The notes below the pieces were generated by a model. The model was not told the origin of the DNA. It searched no databases and saw only the letters and a list, made by a program, of their open reading frames with translations. Position numbers and translations under genes: made by a program. From Aegicerativicinus sediminis (GTDB lineage Bacteria; Bacteroidota; Bacteroidia; Flavobacteriales; Flavobacteriaceae), in the NCBI RefSeq assembly GCF_015476115.1, contig NZ_CP064295.1, forward strand, positions 2,164,001-2,228,000: a stretch of DNA of 64,000 bases. Reading direction: 5' to 3'. This document shows, one piece after another, positions 18,237-27,104 of the stretch; the first letter of the stretch is position 1; each line of letters opens with the position of its first letter.

Positions 18237-19590
18237 GAATTTTATTGTAGCCTTAGGTTGGCGGGTCTTATTATTAACCATTAGTGTTTTTGGTTTAACC
18301 TATGGTATACTTGAAAATCGAGTGTATTTTATAGTGACTGGTTCGCTTGTTTTTCTCTTTGCATTTTTCGGACTTTTTAGATTTATGCGTCGGTATTTTA
18401 GGGAAGTAAACGATTTTTTCGAAGCTGTAAAATATCGGGATTTTTCGACATGGTTTAGCGAAAATCACGGATCTAATGAGCGCAGACAACTACATCGAGG
18501 CTTTAATTTGATAAATAAGACCATTAAGCGCATCAATAGTGAGAGACAAGCCCAATACTTGTATTTGCAGAAGATTTTAGAAATGGTAGATGTGGGTATC
18601 ATCGCATTCGAACAACGTTCTGGCGATGTTCTATGGGTGAATGAATCTTTCTTGAATCTGGTGGATTTCCCTCGCTTTAAAAACATCAGTTTTGTAAAGT
18701 CAAGAAGGGAGGAACAATACAATAGACTTTTTCTTGCCACCCATAACCAGGCAAACCCGATTACCTTAAATATTCGGGAAGAAACCATAAAAGTATTAGT
18801 GTCTGATTCTATTTTTAAGATTGATGATAGCTCCATTAAATTAATTGTGGTTCAAAATGTCGAGGCAACCCTGAATAAAACTGAGGACGAGGCTTGGAAA
18901 AAATTATTGAGTGTAATGACGCATGAAATTATGAATAGTATAGCCCCTATATCTTCTTTAGCGGATACCTTACACAATTCAATCGAAGCAAATATTGAAC
19001 ATCCAAAAGAGCAACATTTAGATTTAGAGGATATTAATTCGGGTATTCTTAGTATTAAAAAACGTAGTGAGGGTCTAATGAAATTTGCCCAAACTTATCG
19101 CAGCCTTAATAAAAAGACCCAATTAATTCTATCAGAAGTGAGTTCTAAAGAATTGTTCCAGAATATTGAATCTCTTATGGCTCCTACGCTTCAGCAAAAG
19201 GGTATTGCAACTAGTTTTAAGTCGCCTCAACCCGATATTCTATTCAATATTGATATTTATTTGATGGAGCAGGTGCTCATCAATTTAATTTTGAATGCAA
19301 TGGAGTCTTTTGAAACGGTTGAAGACGCTAAAATTTCAATATCGGCTGAACGTCTTTCTACTGGAAATAATGTAATTAAGGTCTTCGATAATGGTAAGGG
19401 AATACCAAATGAAATCATTGAGAATATTTTTGTGCCATTCTTTAGTTCAAAGAAAACTGGAAGTGGTATTGGCCTGAGCCTCTGCAAACAGATTATGACA
19501 CTTCATAATGGAAAAATCCAAGTTAAGAGTATAGTAGGTAAGGGCACTGTATTTAGATTAATCTTTAAACCGCACACGATTTCGTACTAA
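18226..19590 (+). CDS. Sensor histidine kinase with minimal membrane sensor
   Basis: 454 residues. Two transmembrane helices (about 10-27 and 32-52) are separated by only a few residues, so almost nothing is exposed outside the membrane. A PAS-like region follows (about 115-215). The dimerisation/phosphoacceptor segment is MTHEIMNS with H233. The ATPase domain has NLILNAMESF (N box), DNGKGIP (G1) and GSGIGLSLC (G2). This resembles NtrB/NtrY-type kinases that partner NtrC-like regulators. The start codon lies inside the end of the regulator gene (11-bp overlap). The missing periplasmic domain suggests sensing within the membrane or through the neighbouring ABC transporter. Confidence 0.93.
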   Translation: MIFRNFIVALGWRVLLLTISVFGLTYGILENRVYFIVTGSLVFLFAFFGLFRFMRRYFREVNDFFEAVKYRDFSTWFSENHGSNERRQLHRGFNLINKTIKRINSERQAQYLYLQKILEMVDVGIIAFEQRSGDVLWVNESFLNLVDFPRFKNISFVKSRREEQYNRLFLATHNQANPITLNIREETIKVLVSDSIFKIDDSSIKLIVVQNVEATLNKTEDEAWKKLLSVMTHEIMNSIAPISSLADTLHNSIEANIEHPKEQHLDLEDINSGILSIKKRSEGLMKFAQTYRSLNKKTQLILSEVSSKELFQNIESLMAPTLQQKGIATSFKSPQPDILFNIDIYLMEQVLINLILNAMESFETVEDAKISISAERLSTGNNVIKVFDNGKGIPNEIIENIFVPFFSSKKTGSGIGLSLCKQIMTLHNGKIQVKSIVGKGTVFRLIFKPHTISY

Positions 19591-19667
19591 AATAAGGGCA
19601 TTTTTAGGCTTGGTTGAAAATGTCTACAGCGATTTAATGTATCTTTAGATTTCACTAACTACTAATT

Positions 19668-21224
19668 ATGCTTTATCGTTCATTGGCCATTTTCCTATGG
19701 CTTACAATCTTTTTATCCTGTAGGCAAGAGACAGGAAATATTGAGAGTTTAAAGGAGCCTTCCTTGGATTCCCTTGATTATAATGAAAAATTTCGCCCCC
19801 AATTTCATTTTTCTCCACCGACACATTGGATGAATGATCCTAATGGATTGGTTTACAATAATGGATACTATCATCTTTTCTACCAATATTATCCGGAAGA
19901 TATCGTTTGGGGGCCAATGCATTGGGGTCATGCTCGAAGTAAGGATTTATTGCATTGGGAAAATAGGGCGATTGCATTATACCCTGATAGCCTCGGGTAT
20001 ATTTTCTCGGGCAGCGCGGTAGTAGATAAAACAAATTCGACCGGATTTGGAACGAATGAAAATCCACCTCTAGTGGCAATGTATACCTATCACCTAGATA
20101 AAGGAGCTAAAGCTGGCAGGCATGATTTTCAAACCCAAGGTATTGCCTATAGTTTAGACAATGGTGAAACTTGGACCAAATTTGAAGGTAATCCTGTAGT
20201 TCCAAATTCTGGCATCCATGATTTTAGAGATCCAAAGGTTTTTTGGCATGAAGAAATGCAAAAATGGGTTTTGATTTTGGTGGCTGGGGACCATGCGATA
20301 TTTTATCAATCGGATAATTTAAAGAACTGGCAAGAAACAGGAAGATTTGGAAAAAATGCTGGGGCTCATGGCGGCGTATGGGAATGCCCTGATTTATTTA
20401 AACTGCCTGTTTCCAATTCGGATGAAGCGAAATGGGTTTTATTAATCAGCATAAATCCTGGAGGGCCAAATCAAGGAAGTGCTACCCAGTATTTCATCGG
20501 AGATTTTGATGGTAAAACCTTTACTCCAGAACATAATGATATTCGTTGGGTTGACTTTGGTAGGGATAATTATGCAGGCATAACCTATAACAATGAGCCA
20601 AATAATGAAAGAATTTTTATTGGATGGATGAGTAATTGGGATTATGGGCAGCAAACTCCCACCACAACTTGGAGAAGTTCAATGACGGTTCCACGTGAAT
20701 TATCGCTCGAAAAAATAGGTGAACATGTATATTTGAAAAACTACCCTGTTTCTCAATTCCAAACATTAACTGCCGAAGAAAAAGTAGTGTTAACCTCGGT
20801 CCAAGACTCCATTATTTCTTTTGAGAGATCAGATTTTGAAGGTGTGGAAATTTCATTTCAATTAAATCTTGACGGCGATTCTGAAATTGCATTGGGAACT
20901 GAAAATTATAAAACCATCTTCGGTTTTAAAAAGGAAACGAATGAGTTTTATGTAGATAGAAGTAATTCAGGACAAATAGATTTTGCTGACAATTTTGCAA
21001 ATCCGCTAATCACTTCTCCAAATATAACCGACAAGAATAATGTAAAGTTAAAAATTCTGGTAGATCGAGCTTCAATTGAACTATTTATCGATGGTGGTTT
21101 GGTGGTTTTAACAAATCAGGTATTCCCCAGTTCAATTTATGATCAGTTTTTTATTACCGAAGGCATTGATGCTATTGAAAATTTAAAAATCTCAACCATA
21201 AAATCTGTATGGCATGAAGAATAA
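19668..21224 (+). CDS. GH32 fructan/sucrose hydrolase lipoprotein (levanase/invertase type)
   Basis: 518 residues. A lipoprotein signal ends at C18 (LTIFLSC), so the enzyme is lipid-anchored in the envelope. The GH32 five-blade propeller is marked by WMNDPNG (54-60, nucleophile D57), FRDP (transition-state stabiliser D188) and WECP (acid/base E239). A beta-sandwich module (about 370-510) follows, as in levanases and invertases. It should release fructose from levan, inulin or sucrose. It overlaps the sugar transporter gene by 11 bp and precedes a fructokinase, giving a hydrolysis, uptake and phosphorylation operon. Exact linkage preference cannot be read from sequence. The gap of 77 bp after the kinase gene has room for its own promoter. 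Confidence 0.93.
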   Translation: MLYRSLAIFLWLTIFLSCRQETGNIESLKEPSLDSLDYNEKFRPQFHFSPPTHWMNDPNGLVYNNGYYHLFYQYYPEDIVWGPMHWGHARSKDLLHWENRAIALYPDSLGYIFSGSAVVDKTNSTGFGTNENPPLVAMYTYHLDKGAKAGRHDFQTQGIAYSLDNGETWTKFEGNPVVPNSGIHDFRDPKVFWHEEMQKWVLILVAGDHAIFYQSDNLKNWQETGRFGKNAGAHGGVWECPDLFKLPVSNSDEAKWVLLISINPGGPNQGSATQYFIGDFDGKTFTPEHNDIRWVDFGRDNYAGITYNNEPNNERIFIGWMSNWDYGQQTPTTTWRSSMTVPRELSLEKIGEHVYLKNYPVSQFQTLTAEEKVVLTSVQDSIISFERSDFEGVEISFQLNLDGDSEIALGTENYKTIFGFKKETNEFYVDRSNSGQIDFADNFANPLITSPNITDKNNVKLKILVDRASIELFIDGGLVVLTNQVFPSSIYDQFFITEGIDAIENLKISTIKSVWHEE

Positions 21225-22560
21225 TTTATTTGTTTGGTCTATAACTGTTGCTCTGGCGGGCTTCTTATTCGGCTTCGATACGGTTGTTATTTCAGGAGCA
21301 AATCAGCCTATTAAAGAGCTTTGGAATACATCCCCAATTTTTCATGGAACTTTTATTATGTCGATGGCCCTTTGGGGAACCGTATTAGGCGCATTGCTTG
21401 GTCATATACCTTGTGATAAATTCGGAAGAAAGAAAACCTTGTTTTGGATTGGAATACTATACTTTGTATCGGCATTAGGCTCAGGTTTGGCTGCCGATCC
21501 TTATTCATTTTCGTTTTTTAGGTTTATTGGGGGTATTGGTGTTGGAGCATCATCTGTTGCGGCACCTGTTTACATATCCGAAATATCGAATCCACAATCA
21601 CGAGGACGCTTGGTGGCGCTATATCAATTCAATATTGTATTCGGGATTTTTATAGCATTTATTTCTAATTACCTTTTGAAAGGTATTGGAGGGGCAAATG
21701 ATTGGCGATTGATGTTGGGAGTGGAGGCTATCCCTGCTATTTTTTATACCCTTTTAGTTTTAAGGGTTCCAAGAAGTCCTAGATGGCTAGCTTTACGTAA
21801 AAAAGATGATGTAGCGGCCCTAGGTGTTCTTTCCCTAATTTATAGTCAAGAGGTAGCGAATGAAAAATTATCAGAGATAAAATTAGATTTAAAAGATACA
21901 ACTAATACCGAGTCGCTGTTTAAACCAAAATATAGGAAAGTATTGTGGTTAGGATTTTTCATTGCTTTCTTCAATCAACTTTCTGGGATAAACTTCGTGC
22001 TATATTATGCGCCAGAAATCTTAGAACGTTCTGGATTGGTGGCCAAGGAATCCTTGTTAAGTTCCATTTCAATAGGAATAGTGAACTTGATATTTACATT
22101 TGTTGGTCTGCGACTGATTGATAGATTAGGGAGAAAACAACTTATGATTATTGGATCTCTTGGTTATATTGTCAGTTTGGCAATGGTAGGTTGGTGTTTT
22201 TATTCCGCAGCGAGTTCCACCCTTTTACTCATTTTTATATTAGTATTTATAGCTTCACATGCCGTGGGGCAAGGCGCGGTTATTTGGGTGTTCATATCAG
22301 AAATATTTCCAAATACAGTCAGGGCCTCTGGGCAATCATGGGGTACGGGTACACATTGGGTCTTTGCGGCGATTATAACTCTAATAACACCTTTGTTTTT
22401 AGATAAGAACGATGGGATATTTGGAGAGAATCCATGGCCGATATTTCTGTTTTTCGCAGGAATGATGGTTCTGCAATTAATTTGGGTTTTAACAAAAATG
22501 CCAGAAACTAAGGGTGTTTCACTTGAGGCATTAGAACGTCAATTGGTTAAAGATGAATAG
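21214..22560 (+). CDS. Sugar-porter MFS transporter, probably fructose
   Basis: 448 residues with about twelve transmembrane helices. Sugar-porter signatures are present: GFLFGFDTVVISG in helix 1, DKFGRKKTL after helix 2, GRLVALYQ in the central region, DRLGRKQL in the second half, and PETKGVSLE at the C-terminal end. These mark the Glut/XylE-like sugar porter family, normally proton symporters in the inner membrane. Position between a GH32 enzyme and a fructokinase makes fructose the most likely substrate, although sucrose is possible. It overlaps the upstream gene by 11 bp and the downstream gene by 8 bp. Confidence 0.92.
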   Translation: MKNNLFVWSITVALAGFLFGFDTVVISGANQPIKELWNTSPIFHGTFIMSMALWGTVLGALLGHIPCDKFGRKKTLFWIGILYFVSALGSGLAADPYSFSFFRFIGGIGVGASSVAAPVYISEISNPQSRGRLVALYQFNIVFGIFIAFISNYLLKGIGGANDWRLMLGVEAIPAIFYTLLVLRVPRSPRWLALRKKDDVAALGVLSLIYSQEVANEKLSEIKLDLKDTTNTESLFKPKYRKVLWLGFFIAFFNQLSGINFVLYYAPEILERSGLVAKESLLSSISIGIVNLIFTFVGLRLIDRLGRKQLMIIGSLGYIVSLAMVGWCFYSAASSTLLLIFILVFIASHAVGQGAVIWVFISEIFPNTVRASGQSWGTGTHWVFAAIITLITPLFLDKNDGIFGENPWPIFLFFAGMMVLQLIWVLTKMPETKGVSLEALERQLVKDE

Positions 22561-23446
22561 AGGTTTTGATCTTGTTTGTTATGGAGAGGTTCTATGGGAT
22601 GTTTTCCCCGATAAATCCGTAATTGGAGGAGCTCCACTAAATGTGGCTTTGAGGGCAAATTCATTTGGCTTAACAACGGCGATGATTAGCAGAGTTGGCA
22701 GTGATGATTTTGGTAGGGGTATTTTGAATTTTATGGAAGAACGCCAACTAAGCACCAAATTTATCCAAATTGATACTAAATTACCGACTGGCACCGTGAA
22801 GGTTTGGTTGGATAAAAATGGTACTGCTAGTTATAAAATAATGTTTCCTGTGGCTTGGGATGCTATAGAGTTTACTAATGAAAACAAACAGTTGGTGGGT
22901 GATAGCAAGGTTCTAGTATTCGGTAGCCTGATTTGTAGAAATGAAAAAAGTCGTGATACCCTTAATTCCTTATTGCCATATGCAAACTATAAAGTATTTG
23001 ATGTTAACTTAAGGCCACCCGACTATGAACTACCTTTACTTGTAGAGTTGATGAAATCTTCAGATTTAGTGAAAATGAATTCTGAAGAATTAGATGAGAT
23101 TTCAAAATTTTTAAACATAGACGAATCCGATGAACAATCTGTTTTGTTGAGCTTAAGCAGAATTACTTCAACTCCATCCATATGCATTACTAAAGGGGAG
23201 AAGGGAGCAATCCTTTTTCATGGGAATCAGTTTTATGAACAGGCTGGTTTCAAGGTGAAAGTGGCTGATACCGTAGGGGCAGGTGATTCGTTTTTGGCAA
23301 CATTAATTTCAGAATTGATTATTTTTCAGAATAGCTCTAAAAATTCACTTGAAAAAGCCTGTGCAATAGGTTCTTTGGTTGCATCGAAATCTGGAGCAAC
23401 TCCTCAATTAACTCTACAAGAAATAGCCTTATTGATTAATAATTAG
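22553..23446 (+). CDS. PfkB-family carbohydrate kinase, probable fructokinase
   Basis: 297-residue ribokinase-like kinase. The N-terminal signature is GGAPLNVALRANSFG (about 25-39); the second PfkB signature is DTVGAGDSF (239-247) with catalytic base D245 and anion hole GAGD. The CYGEVLWDVFP opening is typical of bacterial fructokinases. It would phosphorylate imported fructose to fructose-6-phosphate with ATP. It is the last gene of the GH32-MFS-kinase operon. Its TAG stop overlaps, on the opposite strand, the TAA stop of the beta-galactosidase gene, so there is no intergenic terminator between the two operons. Confidence 0.92.
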   Translation: MNRGFDLVCYGEVLWDVFPDKSVIGGAPLNVALRANSFGLTTAMISRVGSDDFGRGILNFMEERQLSTKFIQIDTKLPTGTVKVWLDKNGTASYKIMFPVAWDAIEFTNENKQLVGDSKVLVFGSLICRNEKSRDTLNSLLPYANYKVFDVNLRPPDYELPLLVELMKSSDLVKMNSEELDEISKFLNIDESDEQSVLLSLSRITSTPSICITKGEKGAILFHGNQFYEQAGFKVKVADTVGAGDSFLATLISELIIFQNSSKNSLEKACAIGSLVASKSGATPQLTLQEIALLINN

Positions 23447-25881
23447 TTGAGGGTTAGATTAATGGTAGTAGATTTTAATCCAGTTGCACTGATTTTAACT
23501 TGCCCATTTCCTTTGCTTCCTTTAGTGCCAATTATCACTACCGCCTTTCCATTAAACAATTTCACCTTGTTAGATTGAAATGGATCAAAGGATTGCGGAT
23601 TGCCATTGCCAACCCCTACAATATAAATGGGTCCATTAACTTCAATGGTAATTTCATGAGTCGCAAGCGGGTGGGGTGCTCCCTTTGAGTCTGTTGCTTC
23701 AATTGTTAGGAAACTTAAATCTTCACCATCAGCTTTAATTGTGGATTTGTCCGCCAATACGCTTAAGCTTTCTGCTTCAGAAACAGTTTCAAGGGTTTCA
23801 GTCCCTATCAGGTTTTGATTTTTAAAAACATTTACTTTCAGGCTTCCTGGTTGGTATACTACGTCCTTCCACATTAATCTAAATCGTTCGATTGAATTGT
23901 TTGAATTTGGTTTTTTGCATTGTTTACCCAAACTTTTTCCATTGAGAAATAGTTCCCCGCAATCTCCATTAGTATAAACAAAAACAGGAGTTTTTTGTCC
24001 AATTCTATTTGGCCAATTCCAATGGGGAAGAATATGGATCGTTGTCTCTGATGGATTCCAATAGGACTTATATAGGTAATAGCGGTCCTTGGGCAATCCG
24101 ACCAAATCAACAATTCCGAAATAGGAACTTCTGGAAGCTTCTTTATCAGAGTATCCAATTTCATTTACATATTTATTATTATATGGTGTAGGTTCGCCTA
24201 AATAGTCAAAACCTGTCCAAACAAACTCTCCAGCTATATAAGGTTCATCTTGTTGCCACATAAAATCATCATCTGCCAATTCAGCCCATTCGGGAGCATT
24301 TAAATCATATGAACTTATTTGCAAGGATTTTGTAAAATCAGTTTTGTCTTCAGGGAGGGGAAATTCATAAAATCCTCTTGTAGAAACTGTAGAAGCAGAT
24401 TCACTAATAATAACTGACTTATTAGGCTCAAGCTGTCGAGCCAATCGGTAGCGCCTACCATAATTCCATGCATGTACATCGTAATAATCAAAATGCCTGA
24501 GTTCGGCACTTTTTAAATTATCACAAACCAATGTTATATCTCGGGAAGCATCATATTTATTCACATAATTTACCATGGTATGCAATCTTTTAAAGCCGTT
24601 GTTTATATTCCATTGCACATCACCGATTTCATTGCCAACGCTCCATAAAAATACGGATGGGTGATTTCGGTCTCGTTCTATAAAATTTTTGATATTCCTA
24701 TGAGCAAAACTGTCGAAGTCTGTACTGTCAAGAATATCCGCTTTGCCATCGTATTTATCAAAAATCTCATTGAAAACCAAAAGTCCCATTTCATCACAAA
24801 GTTCCAATAGCTCTGGAGCGGCCACATTATGACTGGTTCTAATGGCGTTTGCACCCATATCTTTCATTATTTCTAACTGTCGCTGCATGGCTCGTTTGTT
24901 GAATGCCATTCCCAAGGGCCCTAAATCGCTATGAAGGTTAACCCCTTTTAATTGTACTCGTCTATTGTTTAAATGAAAACCATCGTCAGCAGTAAATTTT
25001 ATGGATCGAACCCCAAAATTTGTGGTATCTGAGTCAATTAATGTTCCTCCTTCAAAAACATCTGTGACCATTTTGTATAAATAAGGGTTGTTGGTATCCC
25101 ATAATATTGGTTCATTAAGTAGAATGCTTGTTTCAAAATCGCTACTACTTTTTTTAGTTTTCTTAATTGCTGAATTTGAGACAATCGATACCCCGTCCTT
25201 AGTTAATATCGAATGTTTAACTTCTAAACTGTCATTAGTGCTTTTTTGAATTTCTATTTCAGAAATCGTTCGAATCTCTGCATAATTAGGTTTTATGATT
25301 GGGGTGGTGATTTGATTTCCCCAAATTTTGGTGTGTATGGGATTTGTGGCTAATAAGGTCACTTTTCTGTAAATACCTCCGCCAGGGTACCATCGGCTGT
25401 CATGTTTTCTTGTATCTGCGTGAATTGCAATAAGGTTTTTTTCGCCGATCTTAATAAATGGAGTGATGTCTAAATAAAATGAATTGTAGCCGTAGTCCCA
25501 TTTACCAGCAAATTCACCATTAACAAAAACTTCCGGAAATGCCATGACGCCATCAAACACTAGGAAAATTCGTTTGCCCCTATAAGACGCATCTAACATC
25601 AAATGTTTCCTATACCAGCCTTCTGCTTTCCAAGGAAGTTTTCCAGTGTCTCCATTTCCATTAAGTTCGAATGATTCACCAATTGCCCAGTCATGCGGTA
25701 CTTTTACCGTTTCCCAGTCGCCATCATTTATAGTTGGTGAATATCCATTTGAAACTTCCCCCTTTTGGAATTTCCAATCATTCAAAACAGTTGATATTCT
25801 TGTTTGCGATTGAAGGTTGGAAAAGGAAACAAGAAAAATTAATATAACTAGATTTCGCATTATAAAGAGTTTAATTATCAT
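23443..25881 (-). CDS. GH2 beta-galactosidase, secreted
   Basis: About 805-812 residues. An inner ATG (complement of 25858-25860) gives a clean signal peptide, MRNLVILIFLVSFSNLQSQ, and is the more likely start; the outer ATG at 25881 overlaps the upstream gene by 11 bp. Domains in order: GH2 sugar-binding jelly roll, immunoglobulin-like domain, TIM barrel with acid/base E411 in VGNEIGD and nucleophile E487 in ISESAS (numbered from 25860), then C-terminal Ig-like modules of the DUF4982 type. Most plausible activity is beta-galactosidase acting on galacto-oligosaccharides released by the GH53 enzyme encoded just upstream. It would act in the periplasm or outside, as no lipobox is seen. Confidence 0.9.
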   Translation of the reverse strand: MIIKLFIMRNLVILIFLVSFSNLQSQTRISTVLNDWKFQKGEVSNGYSPTINDGDWETVKVPHDWAIGESFELNGNGDTGKLPWKAEGWYRKHLMLDASYRGKRIFLVFDGVMAFPEVFVNGEFAGKWDYGYNSFYLDITPFIKIGEKNLIAIHADTRKHDSRWYPGGGIYRKVTLLATNPIHTKIWGNQITTPIIKPNYAEIRTISEIEIQKSTNDSLEVKHSILTKDGVSIVSNSAIKKTKKSSSDFETSILLNEPILWDTNNPYLYKMVTDVFEGGTLIDSDTTNFGVRSIKFTADDGFHLNNRRVQLKGVNLHSDLGPLGMAFNKRAMQRQLEIMKDMGANAIRTSHNVAAPELLELCDEMGLLVFNEIFDKYDGKADILDSTDFDSFAHRNIKNFIERDRNHPSVFLWSVGNEIGDVQWNINNGFKRLHTMVNYVNKYDASRDITLVCDNLKSAELRHFDYYDVHAWNYGRRYRLARQLEPNKSVIISESASTVSTRGFYEFPLPEDKTDFTKSLQISSYDLNAPEWAELADDDFMWQQDEPYIAGEFVWTGFDYLGEPTPYNNKYVNEIGYSDKEASRSSYFGIVDLVGLPKDRYYLYKSYWNPSETTIHILPHWNWPNRIGQKTPVFVYTNGDCGELFLNGKSLGKQCKKPNSNNSIERFRLMWKDVVYQPGSLKVNVFKNQNLIGTETLETVSEAESLSVLADKSTIKADGEDLSFLTIEATDSKGAPHPLATHEITIEVNGPIYIVGVGNGNPQSFDPFQSNKVKLFNGKAVVIIGTKGSKGNGQVKISATGLKSTTINLTLN

Positions 25882-27022
25882 TTGTTGGAGATAGAAATTC
25901 CATTCCTAAGGTTGGTATGTTGTTATGGTCAAATAAAGTGGCATTGTCCCAATGAGACCCTTGACCCCATAAGGTAAAGCAGTCGGTAGAAACCCAAGCA
26001 GGTTCCCAATAAACCAAACCATGACCACCTGCATTTTTTATTACTTCCAATAATTGCATTAAATAATCTTTTTGTCCTTGTTGGCTGGCCGGATACTCAT
26101 TAATTAGGGCATCTTGCCCCAAAATATTGTTAGCCGCATCAATGTTTTCAAGTGTGTACGGGTATGCAGTTTCTACAATCATCAATTTTTTGTTGTAATT
26201 GGAAATAAGTGATGTTAGAGCTGGGCCAAGTTGGTTCAAATTGTAATCAGACCAACCAGGATAATAGGAAATTCCTATCCAATCGAAATCTGTGACCTGT
26301 GCAGTTTTGGCTTGTTGAAACCACCATACTGCATTTTCTGGTTGGGCAATATGCAGCATTATTTCAATTTCCGAATTATGTTGTTCAGAAAAATCCCTGA
26401 CCGCATTTATACCCTCGTTGAGAAGAAATGCGTTTCTTTCCCAATCAATGGGCCATTGAGGGTTGCCGTCTTGCAGAATCATGGCATTAATTTCGTTACC
26501 GATTTGGACCATATTTGGCAATAAATTCTCGTTTCCTAACTCGTTAAGAGTTTCGAATATATAATTGTATAAAGGTTGGCCAAGTTCTGGGGTGTTATTG
26601 ATTGCATATTCCCAGGTTTTTGGTATTTGTTGTTGTGAGGGGTCTGCCCACTTATCGGACAAATGAAAATCCAGTAAAACAGGCATATTTAAGTTCTTGG
26701 CCCTTCCGATAGATTTTTTTACGTCCTCTAAATTTGAATACGAGGTCCAATCTGGGGTATGCCATAAACGGAGTCGAATCAAATTACTACCTGCGTTTTT
26801 AAAAATCCTGTAAGGGTCTTGCTGATTATTGTCGGAATTATAATAAACGGCGCCGCAATCTTCCATTTCATTAATATATGACAGATCTACACCTCGTATA
26901 AAATCGCTTTGAGAATCGATAGGTGGTGGGGTGATTTCTCCAGAAGAACTGTTGCTGGTGTCACTAGAACAGGAGTTAATTAAGGCAGTAGCGCTAAGCA
27001 GAAATATTAGTATACGAATCAT
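25871..27022 (-). CDS. GH53 endo-beta-1,4-galactanase lipoprotein
   Basis: 383 residues. The lipoprotein signal ends at C18 (ALINSC). The opening FIRGVDLSYINEMEDCGAVYY is typical of GH53 arabinogalactan endo-beta-1,4-galactanases. The clan-A catalytic pair is visible: acid/base E177 in IGNEINAM and nucleophile E284 in IVETAYPY. It should cut beta-1,4-galactan of pectin side chains or arabinogalactan I into oligosaccharides that the GH2 enzyme downstream then trims to galactose. It is the first gene of a two-gene minus-strand operon, divergent from the GntR-type regulator across an 82-bp promoter region. Confidence 0.93.
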   Translation of the reverse strand: MIRILIFLLSATALINSCSSDTSNSSSGEITPPPIDSQSDFIRGVDLSYINEMEDCGAVYYNSDNNQQDPYRIFKNAGSNLIRLRLWHTPDWTSYSNLEDVKKSIGRAKNLNMPVLLDFHLSDKWADPSQQQIPKTWEYAINNTPELGQPLYNYIFETLNELGNENLLPNMVQIGNEINAMILQDGNPQWPIDWERNAFLLNEGINAVRDFSEQHNSEIEIMLHIAQPENAVWWFQQAKTAQVTDFDWIGISYYPGWSDYNLNQLGPALTSLISNYNKKLMIVETAYPYTLENIDAANNILGQDALINEYPASQQGQKDYLMQLLEVIKNAGGHGLVYWEPAWVSTDCFTLWGQGSHWDNATLFDHNNIPTLGMEFLSPTNDN

Positions 27023-27037
27023 AAAAATTTAGTTATT

Positions 27038-27045
27038 CAAAATTA
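27038..27045 (-). promoter_or_regulatory. -7 box of the GH53-GH2 operon
   Basis: In minus-strand sense the sequence is TAATTTTG, a perfect match to the Bacteroidota -7 consensus TAnnTTTG. The predicted start lies near 27031, leaving a leader of about nine bases before the GH53 ATG. The phased repeats at 27044-27083 cover the place where the -33 element should be. Confidence 0.45.
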
Positions 27046-27083
27046 ATAAAAACTAATAAAAACCTACCAGTACCTACCAGTTT
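27044..27083. repeat. Four 10-bp-phased repeat units, candidate GntR-type operator
   Basis: Two near-perfect copies of TAATAAAAAC (27044-27053, 27054-27063) are followed directly by CTACCAGTAC and CTACCAGTTT (27064-27083), the latter containing an exact tandem of ACCTACCAGT (27062-27081). The 10-bp period places all units on one face of the helix. The array sits between two outward-facing -7 boxes (27038-27045 and 27093-27100), so a single bound regulator could control both divergent operons. Confidence 0.5.
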
Positions 27084-27092
27084 ATTTTTTTA

Positions 27093-27100
27093 TATATTTG
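27093..27100 (+). promoter_or_regulatory. -7 box of the GntR-galKT operon
   Basis: TATATTTG matches the Bacteroidota TAnnTTTG consensus exactly. It ends four bases before the regulator ATG at 27105, so a transcript from it would have almost no leader. The repeat array overlaps the expected -33 position. Confidence 0.35.
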
Positions 27101-27104
27101 TCGT

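Noticed and set aside
19591-19667. Promoter TATCTTTA before the GH32 gene
   Set aside because: It differs from TAnnTTTG at the last base and has no -33 TTTG at the right spacing, so it is too weak to list as a feature.
24009-24191. Short frames opposite the GH2 gene
   Set aside because: They are fully inside a well-supported gene with catalytic motifs and show no features of their own.
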